Shown here piece after piece: positions 42,422-52,127 of a DNA stretch of 64,000 nucleotides (the stretch's first letter is position 1; each line of letters begins with the position of its first letter). Origin of the DNA: Burkholderia latens (GTDB lineage: Bacteria; Pseudomonadota; Gammaproteobacteria; Burkholderiales; Burkholderiaceae); the NCBI RefSeq assembly GCF_902499045.1, contig NZ_CABVPL010000014.1:1-64000 (forward strand), given 5' to 3'. The position numbers and the translations under genes are program-made. Under the pieces are notes generated by a model. It did no database searches. It saw nothing but the letters and a program-made list of their open reading frames with translations, and was not told the DNA's origin.

Positions 42422-43933
42422 TCAGGCCGCCTCGACGGCGCTCGTCTGCGGCAGCGCGAGACTCAGCACCGCGTGCTCGTTCGCCCGCTCGCGCGGCAGC
42501 TCGCCCGCGATCCGCCCTTCGCGCATCACGACGATGCGGTCGGACACGCCGAGCACTTCCGGCAACTCCGACGACACCATCACGATCGCGCAGCCGCGCT
42601 CCGCGAGCCGGTAGATCACGTCGTAGATCTCGTGCTTCGCGCCGACGTCGATGCCGCGCGTCGGCTCGTCGAGAATCACGACCTTCAGGTCGGGTTCCGC
42701 GAGCCAGCGCGACAGGATCGCCTTCTGCTGGTTGCCGCCCGACAGGAAGCGGATCTTCTGCCGCCGGCTCGGCGTCTTGATCTTCAGCCGCTGGATGAAG
42801 CGGTCGGCCGTTTCGGTCTCGGTCTTGCGGTCGATGAAGAGCCCCGCGCGCAGCGAATGGCGGCGGCAGCTGATGTTGATGTTCTCCGCGACCGACGCCA
42901 TCGCGATGATCCCTTCCTCCTTGCGGTCCTCGGGACACAGCACGATCCCGTGGCGGATCGCGTCGCCGGTGCGCTTCACGTCGATGCGCTTGCCGTCGAG
43001 CGTCAGCGTGCCCGCGCGCCGGCGGTCGGCGCCGTACACGAGCCGCATCAGCTCGCTGCGGCCCGCGCCGACGAGCCCGAAGAAGCCGACGATCTCGCCC
43101 GCGCGCACCGAGAAGCTCGCCGGTTCGCGCAGCGCCGGGCCGTCGACGCCTTCGGCCGAGAACCGCACGTCGCCGAGCGCGCGCGGCGCGTAATGGTAGA
43201 TGTCCGAAATCTCGCGCCCCACCATCTCGGCGACCAGCCGCTCGCGCGGCACGTCGGCCAGCGACTCGTGCGACGCGATCTTGCGCCCGTCGCGGAAGAT
43301 CGTGCACGCGTCGCACAACCGGTAGATCTCGTCCATCCGGTGCGAGATATAGATCAGCGCGCGGCCCTGCGCGCGCAGGTCGTCGACGAGCTTGAACAGC
43401 ACCTCGGTCTCGCGATGCGACAGCGAGCTCGTCGGTTCGTCGAGCGCGATCACGCGCGCGTTGCGCATCAGCGCCTTGCAGATCTCGACCATCTGCCGCT
43501 GCGCGATCGACAGCCGCCCGAGCTTCGCGTCCGGATCGAGATCGACGCCCATCGCGGCGAGCCGCTCGCGCACGTGGCGCTTCGCGTCGCCCTTTCGCAC
43601 CCAGCCGAACGCATTCGGCAGCCGGCCGAGCAGCAGGTTCTCCGCGACCGTCAGGTCGGGCACGTACTGCAGTTCCTGGTGAATCACCGCAATGCCGGCC
43701 GCGATCGACGCGGCCGCACTCGAAAAATGCACGGGCTGGCCGTCGACCAGCACGCTGCCCGCATCGGGCTGGTATTCGCCGCCGAGAATCTTCAGCAGCG
43801 TCGACTTGCCCGCGCCGTTCTCGCCCATCAGGCCATGCACCTCGCCCGCGTGCACGTCGAACGAGATGCCGTCGAGCGCGCGCACGCCGGGAAATACCTT
43901 GCCGATATTGTCAAAACGCAGTGCCGCTGACAC
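42422..43933 (-). CDS. araG: Sugar ABC transporter ATP-binding protein, AraG-like
   Basis: The 503-residue protein carries two fused ABC domains. The first has Walker [10 protein letters not shown] near residue 37, signature [11 protein letters not shown] and Walker [13 protein letters not shown]. The second has [14 protein letters not shown] as degenerate Walker A, signature LSGGNQQKA and [15 protein letters not shown]. This is the MglA/AraG architecture. The start codon is GTG at 43933 with GGGGAG upstream. It sits between araF and araH. Confidence 0.95.
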   Translation of the reverse strand: MSAALRFDNIGKVFPGVRALDGISFDVHAGEVHGLMGENGAGKSTLLKILGGEYQPDAGSVLVDGQPVHFSSAAASIAAGIAVIHQELQYVPDLTVAENLLLGRLPNAFGWVRKGDAKRHVRERLAAMGVDLDPDAKLGRLSIAQRQMVEICKALMRNARVIALDEPTSSLSHRETEVLFKLVDDLRAQGRALIYISHRMDEIYRLCDACTIFRDGRKIASHESLADVPRERLVAEMVGREISDIYHYAPRALGDVRFSAEGVDGPALREPASFSVRAGEIVGFFGLVGAGRSELMRLVYGADRRRAGTLTLDGKRIDVKRTGDAIRHGIVLCPEDRKEEGIIAMASVAENINISCRRHSLRAGLFIDRKTETETADRFIQRLKIKTPSRRQKIRFLSGGNQQKAILSRWLAEPDLKVVILDEPTRGIDVGAKHEIYDVIYRLAERGCAIVMVSSELPEVLGVSDRIVVMREGRIAGELPRERANEHAVLSLALPQTSAVEAA

Positions 43934-44000
43934 GTCGTCTCCCCACTTGCAGATCCATCGATCGCCGGCCGCCGCGTCGCCGCGGCAGCCGGCAAGCCGC

Positions 44001-44996
44001 TTACTTCGATGCGAGTCCCATCTCCTCGCGCACCTTCGACACGTTCTCGCGCGTCGCGAGCATGCCCGTCGTCAGCGTCAGCGCCGGCGGCGCCTTGCCC
44101 TGCGTGATCCACGTGTACATCAGGTCCGACGTTTCTTCGCCGTGGCGCTTCGGGCTGATGATCACGGTGCCGTAGAAGCCCGTCGGCTGCGGCTTCTTGA
44201 ACTCGTTCAGCGCCGAATCGGAACCGCCGATGCCGATGCCGATCATGTTGTCCGCCTTGAAGCCGCGCCCTTCGGCCGCGCGCACCGCGCCGAGCACGGC
44301 CTCGTCGTTCAGCCCGTACGCGACCCAGTGCTTGAACTGCGGGTTCTTCGTGAGCGCGATGTTGGCCGCGTTGAACGCGTTCTCGGTGTCGGTCTTCGCC
44401 TGCGGCGCCGCGATCACGTTCGCCTTCGGAAAGCCCGCGGCGACCAGCGCGTCGGTCGCGCCGCTCGTGCGGTCGTGCGCGGTCGGCAACTGCTCGTACG
44501 TGATGTCGATCGCGCCGACGTCCTTCATGTTCCAGCCGCGCTTCTTGATCTCGGCCGCGATGCCGTCGCCGACCTGCTTGCCGATGTTGTACGCGGAAAT
44601 CCCCATGTGCGGCACCGACTCGATCGGCTTGCCCGCGCCGTCGACGAGGCGGTCGTCGACCGTCATCATCTTCAGGTTGTGCGACTTCGCCTTCGCGACG
44701 ATGCCCGGCCCGAGCTTCACGTCGGGCGTGCAGATGATGAAGCCCTGCGCCTTCTGCGCGGACAGGTTGTCGATCGCGCTCATCACCTTCTCGCCGGACG
44801 GCGCGCCGATCTTCACGAGCGTGAAGCCCTTGTCCTTCGCGGCCATCTCGGCGAATTTCCATTCGTCCTGGAACCACGGCTCTTCCGGCTGCTTCACGAG
44901 GAAGCCGATCTTGACCGGGTCGGCCGCGTGCGCCACCGGGCTCCCCATCACCACCGCGGCCGCGGCGGCCAGCGTTACGAACGTTCTGCGTTTCAT
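44001..44996 (-). CDS. araF: Arabinose-type sugar-binding periplasmic protein, AraF-like
   Basis: The 331-residue protein has a cleavable signal peptide (AHA near residue 24). Its N-terminal mature segment, [19 protein letters not shown], is almost the same as E. coli L-arabinose-binding protein AraF, and [14 protein letters not shown] and TGFYGTV also correspond. AraF proteins bind L-arabinose and D-galactose, and the surrounding dgo genes favour galactose. The start at 44996 has AGGAG nine bases upstream. It is the first transporter gene of the operon. Confidence 0.93.
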   Translation of the reverse strand: MKRRTFVTLAAAAAVVMGSPVAHAADPVKIGFLVKQPEEPWFQDEWKFAEMAAKDKGFTLVKIGAPSGEKVMSAIDNLSAQKAQGFIICTPDVKLGPGIVAKAKSHNLKMMTVDDRLVDGAGKPIESVPHMGISAYNIGKQVGDGIAAEIKKRGWNMKDVGAIDITYEQLPTAHDRTSGATDALVAAGFPKANVIAAPQAKTDTENAFNAANIALTKNPQFKHWVAYGLNDEAVLGAVRAAEGRGFKADNMIGIGIGGSDSALNEFKKPQPTGFYGTVIISPKRHGEETSDLMYTWITQGKAPPALTLTTGMLATRENVSKVREEMGLASK

Positions 44997-45108
44997 CTCC
45001 AGTGTCTCCTTGTCTTCATCGAACGGGATGCAGCCGCTTGTTGGTTTCGACGCAGCATGCGCGCGGCCGTCGCACGTGCGGTCTTTCGAAATCGTTACGT
45101 CAATCGCG

Positions 45109-45891
45109 TCAGTCGTGGTACAGCGCCGCGCGCCCGCCGTCGACGGTGATGCACGCGGCATTGATGAACGGCGCTTCGTCGGACGCGAGAAACACCGCCG
45201 TCATCGCGACCTCCTCCGGCTTGCCGATCCGCTTCATCGGCTGCAGCGCGAGCGTCTCGGCCCGCGCCGCGGCCGGGTCCGGCTGCGCGTCCCACCAGTC
45301 GTGCGTGAGCTGCGTCTCGATGTAGCCGGGCGCGATCGCGTTCACGCGCACGTTGCGCGCCGCGTATTCGATGCCGAGCGCGCGCGTGAGCCCCAGCACG
45401 CCGTGTTTCGCGACCGGGTACGGGAAGCAGCCCGGGATGATCCGGAACGCGTGCGTCGACGCGATGTTCACGATGCTGCCGCGCCCGCGCTCGACCATTC
45501 CCGGCAGCGCCGCGCGGCAGCCGTGCCACACGCCGTCCAGGTCGACCGCGAAGCAGCGGCGCCAGTCGTCGTCCGTCATCGTCAGCGGATCGGCGAATAC
45601 GTTGATGCCCGCGTTGTTCACCAGCACGTCGAGCGGCCCGAACGCGGCTTCGGTCTGCGCGAGCGCGTCGCGCACCGATTCCTGCCGCGTGACGTCCGCG
45701 TGCAGCGGCAGCACGCGCGCGCCGTCGATGGCGTCGGCGATCGCCGCAGCCGTGCGTTGCGCGTGCGGGAAATCGACGTCGACGAGCGCGACGGCCGCCC
45801 CTTCGCGCGCGAACGCGTGCGCGATCGCCGCGCCGATCCCGCGGCCCGCGCCCGTCACCACGGCGACCTTGCCCGCGAGGCGTTCCATCAT
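45109..45891 (-). CDS. SDR-family oxidoreductase of the sugar operon
   Basis: The 260-residue short-chain dehydrogenase shows VAVVTGAGRGIGAAIAHAFA, LVNNAGINVFA, NIASTHA (Ser) and YPVAKHGVLGL (Tyr-xxx-Lys). The start ATG at 45891 overlaps the dgoA stop (ATGA), so it is translated with dgoA. It could act on a second sugar or sugar acid in the pathway; the XylB-like SDR in the same operon is the better candidate for the aldose dehydrogenase. Substrate not assignable. Confidence 0.85.
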   Translation of the reverse strand: MMERLAGKVAVVTGAGRGIGAAIAHAFAREGAAVALVDVDFPHAQRTAAAIADAIDGARVLPLHADVTRQESVRDALAQTEAAFGPLDVLVNNAGINVFADPLTMTDDDWRRCFAVDLDGVWHGCRAALPGMVERGRGSIVNIASTHAFRIIPGCFPYPVAKHGVLGLTRALGIEYAARNVRVNAIAPGYIETQLTHDWWDAQPDPAAARAETLALQPMKRIGKPEEVAMTAVFLASDEAPFINAACITVDGGRAALYHD

Positions 45892-46565
45892 GCGGCTCCG
45901 CCGCGCGCCGCACGCAGGCCGGCCTGGAACGCGCGCGCATTCGCCGCGGTCGCGTCCGCCGACTGGCCGGGCCGGTACAGCGCCGAGCCGAGCCCGAAGC
46001 CGTTCGCGCCGGCCGCGAGAAACGGCTGCATGTTGTCCGGCGTGATGCCGCCGACCGGAATCAGCGGCACCGCGCGATCGATCACCGCGCGCCACGCCTT
46101 CACGACCGGCACGCCGAGCTGCTCTGCCGGGAACATCTTCAGCACGTCGGCGCCGTTCGCGAGCGCGGCGAACGCCTCGGTCGGCGTCGCGACGCCGGGC
46201 GCGCTCGCCAGCCCGCGCTCGCGCGCGCGGCGAATCACCGCCGCGTCGCTGTGCGGCATCACGATCAGCGTGCCGCCTGCGTCCTGCACGCGATCGACGA
46301 ACCCGGCGCGCAGCACGGTGCCCGCACCGACGATCATGTCGTCGGGCAATGCGCGGCGCAGCGCCGCGATGCTGTCGAACGGATCGGGCGAATTGAGCGG
46401 CACCTCGACGATCCGGAAACCGGCTTCATGCAGTGCATGACCGTGGTCCGCCGCTTCGGCGGGCGTGATCCCGCGCATGATCGCGATCAGCGGGCACGCG
46501 TCGAACGCGCGCATCAGTGCGGCGTTCGGCGTGTACGGCGCGGGCAGCGTAAGGTCGGACGACAT
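45888..46565 (-). CDS. dgoA: 2-dehydro-3-deoxy-6-phosphogalactonate aldolase
   Basis: DgoA splits 2-keto-3-deoxy-6-phosphogalactonate to pyruvate and glyceraldehyde-3-phosphate. The 225-residue class I aldolase shows IAIMRGITPAEA, IVEVPLNSPDPFDSI (general-base Glu), VGAGTVL, VLKMFPAEQLG (Schiff-base Lys) and VGGITPDNM. It resembles Eda but with the DgoA-type EVPLNSP instead of EITLRT. The ATG at 46565 has AGGA eight bases upstream. Adjacent dgoK supports the galactonate branch. Confidence 0.93.
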   Translation of the reverse strand: MSSDLTLPAPYTPNAALMRAFDACPLIAIMRGITPAEAADHGHALHEAGFRIVEVPLNSPDPFDSIAALRRALPDDMIVGAGTVLRAGFVDRVQDAGGTLIVMPHSDAAVIRRARERGLASAPGVATPTEAFAALANGADVLKMFPAEQLGVPVVKAWRAVIDRAVPLIPVGGITPDNMQPFLAAGANGFGLGSALYRPGQSADATAANARAFQAGLRAARGGAA

Positions 46566-46587
46566 CGGCAATTCCTCTTCTAACTGT

Positions 46588-47613
46588 TCATTGGTCGGCG
46601 CAAACGGGTTCGCCGTCCGCGCGCACGAGCCCGGCGCGCGATGCGATCCACCACAGGCCGCGCTCGGTCGCCTGCGCGGCGACGCGTGCGTGCGTGCAGC
46701 CGAACACGTTCAGCGCGTCGACGTAGCGCGCGCACAATCCGCCGTCGCCGATCAGCAGCAGCGGCTGGTTCGCCAGCGCCGCGCCGCGCTCCGCGAGCAT
46801 CGCGTCGAGCGCATTCAGCTCGTGGCCGATCAGCAGCCCGGACAGGTAGTCGCCCTGCGCATCCGGCGCGAGCCGGTCGGTCAGGCCGAGCGTGCGTGTG
46901 CTGAAGATCGTCGCGAGCAGCCCCGTGCGCTGCGCGCCGCGCGCCACCGCGACGCCGCGCTCGAACGCCGCGCGGTCCGGCGACGCGCTCGCGCGCATCG
47001 TGCGGCCGAGGATCGTGTGATCGCGCAGCGCCGCGTACAGCTCGCCCGTCATGAAGGTCTGGAAGCGTTCGATGAGCCCGTCCTTCACCCACGCCCACTT
47101 CGCATGCGTGCCCGGCAGGCCGATCAGTAGCCCTGAACGATCGGCGTCAAGCATCGGATCGTTCGCGAGCGCACCGAATATCTGCGTTTCTTCGCCGCGC
47201 ATCACGTCGGGCAGTTCGCCCGTTGCGATCACGCCCGGCACGATCGACACCGCCGTGCCGCGCGCGGTCGTCACCGTGACGAGGCCCGCGACGAGCGCGT
47301 CCGCGCCGGCCGGCACCGCGACGTACGGCGCCTCGCGCCAGCCCTGCGCGCTGCCGACCATCCCGGCGGCCAGCACCGGCACGCCGGGCGCGCGGTCGAG
47401 CCAGTCGCCGCACGCTTCCTCGAACACGACGTCGAATGCGCGCGCGCCGCCGGCCGGCACGTGCATCACGCCCGCCGCGCGGCTGCGCGTGTCGATCAGC
47501 GCGCCGTGCGCGTCGAACAGATACGCGCGCAGCGACGTCGTGCCCCAGTCGAGCGCGATCAGCGACGGTTCGGCGGAATTGGCGTCCGGTGCGGTCCGGG
47601 TCGAATTGGTCAT
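46588..47613 (-). CDS. dgoK: 2-dehydro-3-deoxygalactonokinase
   Basis: DgoK phosphorylates 2-keto-3-deoxygalactonate. The 341-residue protein has an ASKHA-fold N-terminus, LIALDWGTTSLRAYLFD, and the family core MRGEETQIFG, LPGTHAKWA and GDYLSGLLIGHE. Its start ATG overlaps the iclR stop (ATGA), so regulator and kinase are translationally coupled. dgoA follows 22 bases after its stop. Confidence 0.94.
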   Translation of the reverse strand: MTNSTRTAPDANSAEPSLIALDWGTTSLRAYLFDAHGALIDTRSRAAGVMHVPAGGARAFDVVFEEACGDWLDRAPGVPVLAAGMVGSAQGWREAPYVAVPAGADALVAGLVTVTTARGTAVSIVPGVIATGELPDVMRGEETQIFGALANDPMLDADRSGLLIGLPGTHAKWAWVKDGLIERFQTFMTGELYAALRDHTILGRTMRASASPDRAAFERGVAVARGAQRTGLLATIFSTRTLGLTDRLAPDAQGDYLSGLLIGHELNALDAMLAERGAALANQPLLLIGDGGLCARYVDALNVFGCTHARVAAQATERGLWWIASRAGLVRADGEPVCADQ

Positions 47614-48509
47614 CGTTTGATCCTGCGGGTACCTTGCGGCGGGCTCCAGCCGAGCTCCGCGGAAATGGCTCGCGCTTCGCGCTGCACGAGCGGAATGAGT
47701 TCGTCCATCCGGTCGTGCGGCATGTACGGAATCGTGCTTGCCACCGACACGGCCGCGACGATCGCGCCCGACGCATCGCGGATCGGCGCGGCCACGCAGC
47801 GGATCGACGCCTCGTTTTCCTCGAGGTCGAACGTGTAGCCGCCGGCCGCGTAATGGGCCATGCGCTGCAGGAACGCGCTCGTCTCGGGCCGGTTGTCCGG
47901 CTTGAAGTTCACGCCGGCCAGCGCGCGCCGCGCGGCCTCGAACAGCGAGCGCCACAGGTCCGGATCGAGATCCAGCATCATCGCCTTGCCGATCCCGGTC
48001 GACGCGAGCGGCATCCGGTGGCCGACGCGCGAGCGCATCTCGAGCCCGCGCGTGCCGGGAATCTTGTCGATGTACAGCACGTCGTCGCCGTCGCGCACGC
48101 CGAGGTGGATCGTGTCGAGCGTCGCTTCGGCGAGCGCTTCGAGGTGCGGCCGCGCGACCGCCGTGAGCGGCATCTGCTCGAGCGCGATCGTGCCGAGCTC
48201 GATCAGCTTCGGTCCGAGCAGGTAGCCGCCCTGCACCTGGCGCAGGTAGCGCGCCTGCACGAGGCTGCTAACGAGCCGGTGCGTCGTGCTGCGCGTCGTG
48301 CCGAGCGCGGCGCCGATCGCACGCATGTCGCGCGCGCCGTTCGCGATCGCTTCGAGGATCGCGAGGCCGCGCAGCAACGTCTGCGTGCCGGCCTGCTGCG
48401 CGGCGAGATCGAGCGGCGTGCTGGTCGCGCCGATGCTGTCGGTGAGCGGCGCATCGTCCGGCGTCGCGCGCCGGGCGTCGAGAGCGAGGGTGTCGGACAT
48501 TTTGTTCAT
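47610..48509 (-). CDS. IclR-family regulator of the sugar operon
   Basis: The 299-residue protein has an N-terminal IclR winged helix (about 43-95; LLRGLAILEAIANGARDMRA, LGTTRSTTHRLVSSLVQARYL) and a C-terminal effector domain (about 115-285). As first gene of the operon, overlapping dgoK, it probably controls its own transcription and that of the whole cluster; the inducer may be galactonate or a related acid. The ATG at 48509 is chosen; one at 48500 is also possible. An exact-spacing promoter and a palindrome lie upstream. Confidence 0.9.
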   Translation of the reverse strand: MNKMSDTLALDARRATPDDAPLTDSIGATSTPLDLAAQQAGTQTLLRGLAILEAIANGARDMRAIGAALGTTRSTTHRLVSSLVQARYLRQVQGGYLLGPKLIELGTIALEQMPLTAVARPHLEALAEATLDTIHLGVRDGDDVLYIDKIPGTRGLEMRSRVGHRMPLASTGIGKAMMLDLDPDLWRSLFEAARRALAGVNFKPDNRPETSAFLQRMAHYAAGGYTFDLEENEASIRCVAAPIRDASGAIVAAVSVASTIPYMPHDRMDELIPLVQREARAISAELGWSPPQGTRRIKR

Positions 48510-48690
48510 GGAACAGGCGTCTTCAGCGGAATCGGTGAAGCCGCGGACGCGACGCCGGAACGAGGTCGGGCGTCGCGGCAACGCGGCGGTCGATGCACCG
48601 AGGAAAGGGCCCGGCGAACGTCATGGAAGGTGTCTCCGTGTGCTCGGGCGCCGCGCGGTGCGTGGGTCCGAAGCTGTCGATGTGCTTCGG

Positions 48691-48719
48691 ATTGTAGGAG
48701 CGGACGTACGCGTCTCCAA
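48691..48719 (-). promoter_or_regulatory. Promoter of the iclR-dgo-ara-galM operon
   Basis: On the minus strand TTGGAG (48714-48719) and TACAAT (48691-48696) are separated by 17 bp. This gives a leader of about 175 nt before the iclR start. The 344-base gap around it (48510-48853) contains no other gene. Confidence 0.65.
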
Positions 48720-48727
48720 TATTTGAG
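48714..48727. promoter_or_regulatory. Candidate IclR operator
   Basis: CTCCAATATTTGAG is a 14-bp palindrome with one mismatched pair. It overlaps the -35 element of the operon promoter, a position suited to repression. Assignment to the adjacent IclR protein is inferred. Confidence 0.4.
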
Positions 48728-48796
48728 TGCGTTGTCCAGATAATGAGATATAGCGCGGGCGGGGATGGTTTTGCGCGAAAGGGCCGCGCGATGCGC

Positions 48797-48835
48797 ACGG
48801 GGGCGAAACCCGCGCGTCGCAGGTTCCGCCCCCGT
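48797..48835 (-). terminator. Hairpin downstream of the EF-hand gene
   Basis: ACGGGGGCGAAACC pairs with GGTTCCGCCCCCGT (one mismatch) over an 11-base loop, 18 bases after the gene's stop. There is no T-run. Confidence 0.6.
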
Positions 48836-48853
48836 TATCCATGCACGCCGCGC

Positions 48854-49258
48854 TTACTGCCGGTTCGTGCTGCGCGCCTGCATGTAGCGCTGCACGTCGG
48901 CGAACGATACGCGGCCGCTGCCGCTCGCGTCGATTTGCCGGAAGTGGTTCGCGACGTAGCCGAGGCCGGCCGCGCGCGCCTGCGCCTCGGTGATCGAACC
49001 GGTGTTCTGCGTGTCGGCCGCGCCGAACTGCCGCGCGAGCTTGCGCACCACTTGCGCGTGCAGCGCGGCGCCGGTCGTCTGCGTGCCGGCGGTCGGCTTG
49101 CGCGCGGCCGGCGGCACGTACGGATCGCCGAGCTGCGCCTGGCGCGCGCGCGCCGGGGTGACGGCGTCGCTCGCCTGCGCGAATGCGGGCACCGATGCGG
49201 ATGCTGCGATGCCGGCGCACGCAAGCGCGGCGGCAACGACGATGAAACGTTTGTTCAT
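48854..49258 (-). CDS. Small secreted EF-hand-containing protein
   Basis: The 134-residue protein has a signal peptide (VPAFAQA near residue 23-29). Two EF-hand-like loops follow: ADTQNTGSITEAQA near residue 80 and IDASGSGRVSFADV near 110. The second follows the DxSxSGxxSxxD calcium-loop pattern well; the first is degenerate. Function is unknown; calcium binding in the periplasm is inferred. GGAGCCTGAC precedes the ATG at 49258. A hairpin follows its stop, so it ends as a separate transcript. Confidence 0.75.
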   Translation of the reverse strand: MNKRFIVVAAALACAGIAASASVPAFAQASDAVTPARARQAQLGDPYVPPAARKPTAGTQTTGAALHAQVVRKLARQFGAADTQNTGSITEAQARAAGLGYVANHFRQIDASGSGRVSFADVQRYMQARSTNRQ

Positions 49259-49340
49259 GTCAGGCTCCAGTCTGGAATGAGGTCGTCGACGGCCGGCGAT
49301 CCGCGCCGTCACGGGCGCGTCGCCGAGCCAGTCCATCGCG

Positions 49341-50951
49341 TCAGTGCGCGGCCGCGTTGTAGAAGGTCACGAGGTCGGCTTTCTCCTGCGGACGCGACGT
49401 ATCGTCGAGATAGACCATGTGTCCACCCTGATAGTCCTTGATCGTCAGGTTCGGTTGCGAGCCGAGCCGCGCGAGGTCGAGCTCGGTCTGGTAGAACGGC
49501 GTCGCGATGTCGTGATACCCGTTCAGCGACAACACCTTCAGCGACGGATTCAGCGTGAGCGCCGCGGCGAGATCGGGAATCGTGTCCGGCATCGCGAGGC
49601 CGTCGTGCGACCAGTCCCAGGTCTGGATCGCATCGCTGCTGACCGAATACGCGGACTGCGCGCTGTACTTCAGCACGTTCGGCAGGTAGCTGCCGATCGT
49701 GTCGGTGAACGGCTTCGTGATGAACGTGCTCGACGGGTCGCCGTCCGCCGCGAGCGGGCTCGACGACGGCACGTTCACGCGCGCGTCGTAGCGGCCGATC
49801 AGCGTGCCCGGGATCAGCGACACCTGGACGCTGTTGTCGAAGAAGGTCGGCACCACGTTGAAGTCGGCATTCCACAGCGACTGCCTGACGCCGGTCGCGT
49901 TCGACATCGTCGTGACGAGGCTCGGCGGCGGCGGCGTATGGCTCGCCAGATACGCATTCACGGCGGGCGCGTAGCTGCCGGCCGTCAGCTGGCGCATCTG
50001 GTCGGCGTACTGCGGCAGGTTCGACGGATTCGGGTTGTCGAGCTGGTAGTACGCGCCAACCGCGCCGTACGACGGCACGAACCCCGCGCAGCTGACCGGG
50101 CTCGCGCCGTTGTTGGAGTTGCCGACATAGTCGCTCGCCATGTCGCAGTTCGTGTTGTAGTTCAGGATCGACGACTGCAGCACGATCCCGGCGAGCTTCA
50201 CGCCGGCCGTCTCGAGCAGGTTCGCGAGGACGTCGGTGCGCGGCGTGCCGTACGACTCGCCGAACAGGTACTTCGGCGAATCGTTGCGCTGATTCACGGC
50301 GAGGTAGCGCGTGACGAAATCGCGGAACGCGCCGGCGTCCTGGTCGACGCCCCAGAAGGTCTGGTTCGTGTTCGGCGCGATCGCTTCCGAGAAGCCGGTG
50401 CCGATCGCATCGACGAACACGAGATCGGTGGTGTCGAGCAGGCTTTCCGCGTTGTCGACGAACGGGAACGTCGACGTGTTCGCGTTCGGGTCGCCGGTCT
50501 GGATCCGCTTCGGCCCGAACGAACCCAGATGCAGCCACACAGATGCGGAGCCGGGGCCGCCGTTGTACAGGAACGTGACGGGGCGCTTGGCCGCGGGCTG
50601 GTTGTCGGCGGTATACGCGACGTAGAAGAACGACGCTTCGGGCGCGCCCGTCTGCGGATTGCGCGCGACGAGGTGGCCGGCGGTCGCCGTGTAGCGGATC
50701 GTCTTGCCGTTCAGCGTGATCTGGTGATGGGTGACGGCGGCCCTTTCGACCGCGGCGGACGCGTCGAGCGACGCGCTCGCGCTCGACGAATAGCTGTTGG
50801 GATCGTTGTACGGCCTGTCCACCTGCGCGGCGGGATCGGCTGAATTGTCGGTGCCTGCCGCGGCGGACGACGTCACGTCGTCGTTGCAGGCCGTCAGAAT
50901 CAGCGAAGAGAACACAACTCCCAACAACAGCTTCGCTTTGCTCGCTGGCAT
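49341..50951 (-). CDS. Peptidase S10 (serine carboxypeptidase) lipoprotein
   Basis: The 536-residue protein begins with a lipoprotein signal, lipobox LTAC with Cys22. The alpha/beta-hydrolase catalytic triad is visible: Ser233 in GESYGTPR, Asp481 in NGYHDIATPF and His511 in GGHMVYLDD. The oxyanion segment is NGGPGSASVW near 130. It would release C-terminal residues from peptides at the cell surface or in the periplasm. The start at 50951 is preceded by GAAGGAAAG. A TTTCAA/TATATT promoter is seen about 100 bases upstream. Confidence 0.9.
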   Translation of the reverse strand: MPASKAKLLLGVVFSSLILTACNDDVTSSAAAGTDNSADPAAQVDRPYNDPNSYSSSASASLDASAAVERAAVTHHQITLNGKTIRYTATAGHLVARNPQTGAPEASFFYVAYTADNQPAAKRPVTFLYNGGPGSASVWLHLGSFGPKRIQTGDPNANTSTFPFVDNAESLLDTTDLVFVDAIGTGFSEAIAPNTNQTFWGVDQDAGAFRDFVTRYLAVNQRNDSPKYLFGESYGTPRTDVLANLLETAGVKLAGIVLQSSILNYNTNCDMASDYVGNSNNGASPVSCAGFVPSYGAVGAYYQLDNPNPSNLPQYADQMRQLTAGSYAPAVNAYLASHTPPPPSLVTTMSNATGVRQSLWNADFNVVPTFFDNSVQVSLIPGTLIGRYDARVNVPSSSPLAADGDPSSTFITKPFTDTIGSYLPNVLKYSAQSAYSVSSDAIQTWDWSHDGLAMPDTIPDLAAALTLNPSLKVLSLNGYHDIATPFYQTELDLARLGSQPNLTIKDYQGGHMVYLDDTSRPQEKADLVTFYNAAAH

Positions 50952-51378
50952 CGTTGCTTTCCTTCTCTCGAATGTTTTTGTGTGTCGAGCAGCCGGGTAA
51001 GCCGCCCCCCGCCTCGATTGCGGCCGATAGGCCGAGGCGCCGGCCAATATACGCGAGCGAATCGGCTTTGAAAAATTTGGAAATATTTGAGCGGAAATCG
51101 GTGCGGCGCACACCTTTCACGAATGCTTCGATTCGCGAACCGTTGCGTTTCACGCGCCTTTCAGCGACGTGCGCGCTGAGCTGACGACGCTGAATCAACG
51201 CGGATTTCGCGCCATGTCGGTGAACAAAAGCGCGTGCCTGCGGGTATTGGTCAGCAAACCGAAATAGACGATTTCGTCTAATGGATGACGCCCGACACAC
51301 GGGCGGCGCGCATCCGCTGCGGTGCAGCATCGACGCCCGGATGACGGAACCGACACTGCGGCGCCGCGAACGCGCGAC
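50952..51378. other. Intergenic region between mtgA and the S10 peptidase gene
   Basis: This 427-base gap shows no credible gene. Its left part is the leader and promoter of the peptidase gene. An AT-rich patch occurs at 51065-51100. The remainder has no obvious terminator for mtgA. Confidence 0.6.
51046..51073 (-). promoter_or_regulatory. Promoter of the S10 peptidase gene
   Basis: On the minus strand TTTCAA (51068-51073) and TATATT (51046-51051) are 16 bp apart. Transcription would start near 51040, giving a leader of about 90 nt. Confidence 0.5.
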
Positions 51379-52116
51379 TCACTGCGATTGCGGCAGCTCG
51401 GCCGCGCCCATCCGGCGCGCGATCACGGCCGCGCGCTGGGCCTGGTACGCGGAACCGCGGTGCGCGTCGAACCAGCGCGGCTTCGGCAGCATTACCGCGA
51501 GGCGGGCCGACTGCCACGCGCCGAGCCGGCTAGCGGGAATCTTGTAGTAATAGCGCGCGGCCGCTTCGGCGCCGTACACGCCGCGCCCCCATTCGACCGA
51601 ATTCAGGTAGATCTCGAAAATGCGCTCCTTGTCGAGCACCGTCTCGAGCATCCACGTGATGATCAGTTCCTGCCCCTTGCGGATGTAACTCTTCTCGCGC
51701 GACAGGAACAGGTTGCGCGCGAGCTGCTGCGTGATCGTCGAACCGCCGGCGACGATCCGGCCGCGCGCCTTGTTCTTCTCCCACGCCTGCAGGATCGCGT
51801 CGACGTCGTAGCCGTTGTTGGTCGCGAACGTGGCATCCTCCGACGCGATCAGCGCGCGCTTCAGGTTGCGCGAGATCTGGTCGTACGGCACCCATTGGTG
51901 CTGGATCTGCGCGGGCGGCTTGTCGCGCGACAACCACCATGCGTCGGTGCGCATGAACGCGGTCGAGCCGGGATTGATGAACGACCACGCCGCGATCTGC
52001 ACGAGATAGAACAGCTGCGTCGCGAGCCACGCGCCCGCGAACACCGACGCCGCGTAGACGAGCCAGCGGGTCAGGCCTACCGTGCGCGTGCGCTGCGCAC
52101 CGCTCACCGCCGCCAC
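51379..52116 (-). CDS. mtgA: Monofunctional biosynthetic peptidoglycan transglycosylase
   Basis: MtgA polymerises lipid II glycan strands. The 245-residue GT51 protein has one N-terminal membrane helix (about 14-40) and the family motifs [17 protein letters not shown] (catalytic Glu), [16 protein letters not shown] and [13 protein letters not shown], then [20 protein letters not shown]. The start is GTG at 52116 with AGGAG seven bases upstream. It follows aroE by 11 bases. Confidence 0.95.
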   Translation of the reverse strand: MAAVSGAQRTRTVGLTRWLVYAASVFAGAWLATQLFYLVQIAAWSFINPGSTAFMRTDAWWLSRDKPPAQIQHQWVPYDQISRNLKRALIASEDATFATNNGYDVDAILQAWEKNKARGRIVAGGSTITQQLARNLFLSREKSYIRKGQELIITWMLETVLDKERIFEIYLNSVEWGRGVYGAEAAARYYYKIPASRLGAWQSARLAVMLPKPRWFDAHRGSAYQAQRAAVIARRMGAAELPQSQ

Positions 52117-52127
52117 CTTCGCGCTCC

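Noticed and set aside
48523-48798. 91-codon minus-strand frame upstream of iclR
   Set aside because: It crosses the clear promoter of the iclR operon and shows no domain or ribosome site.
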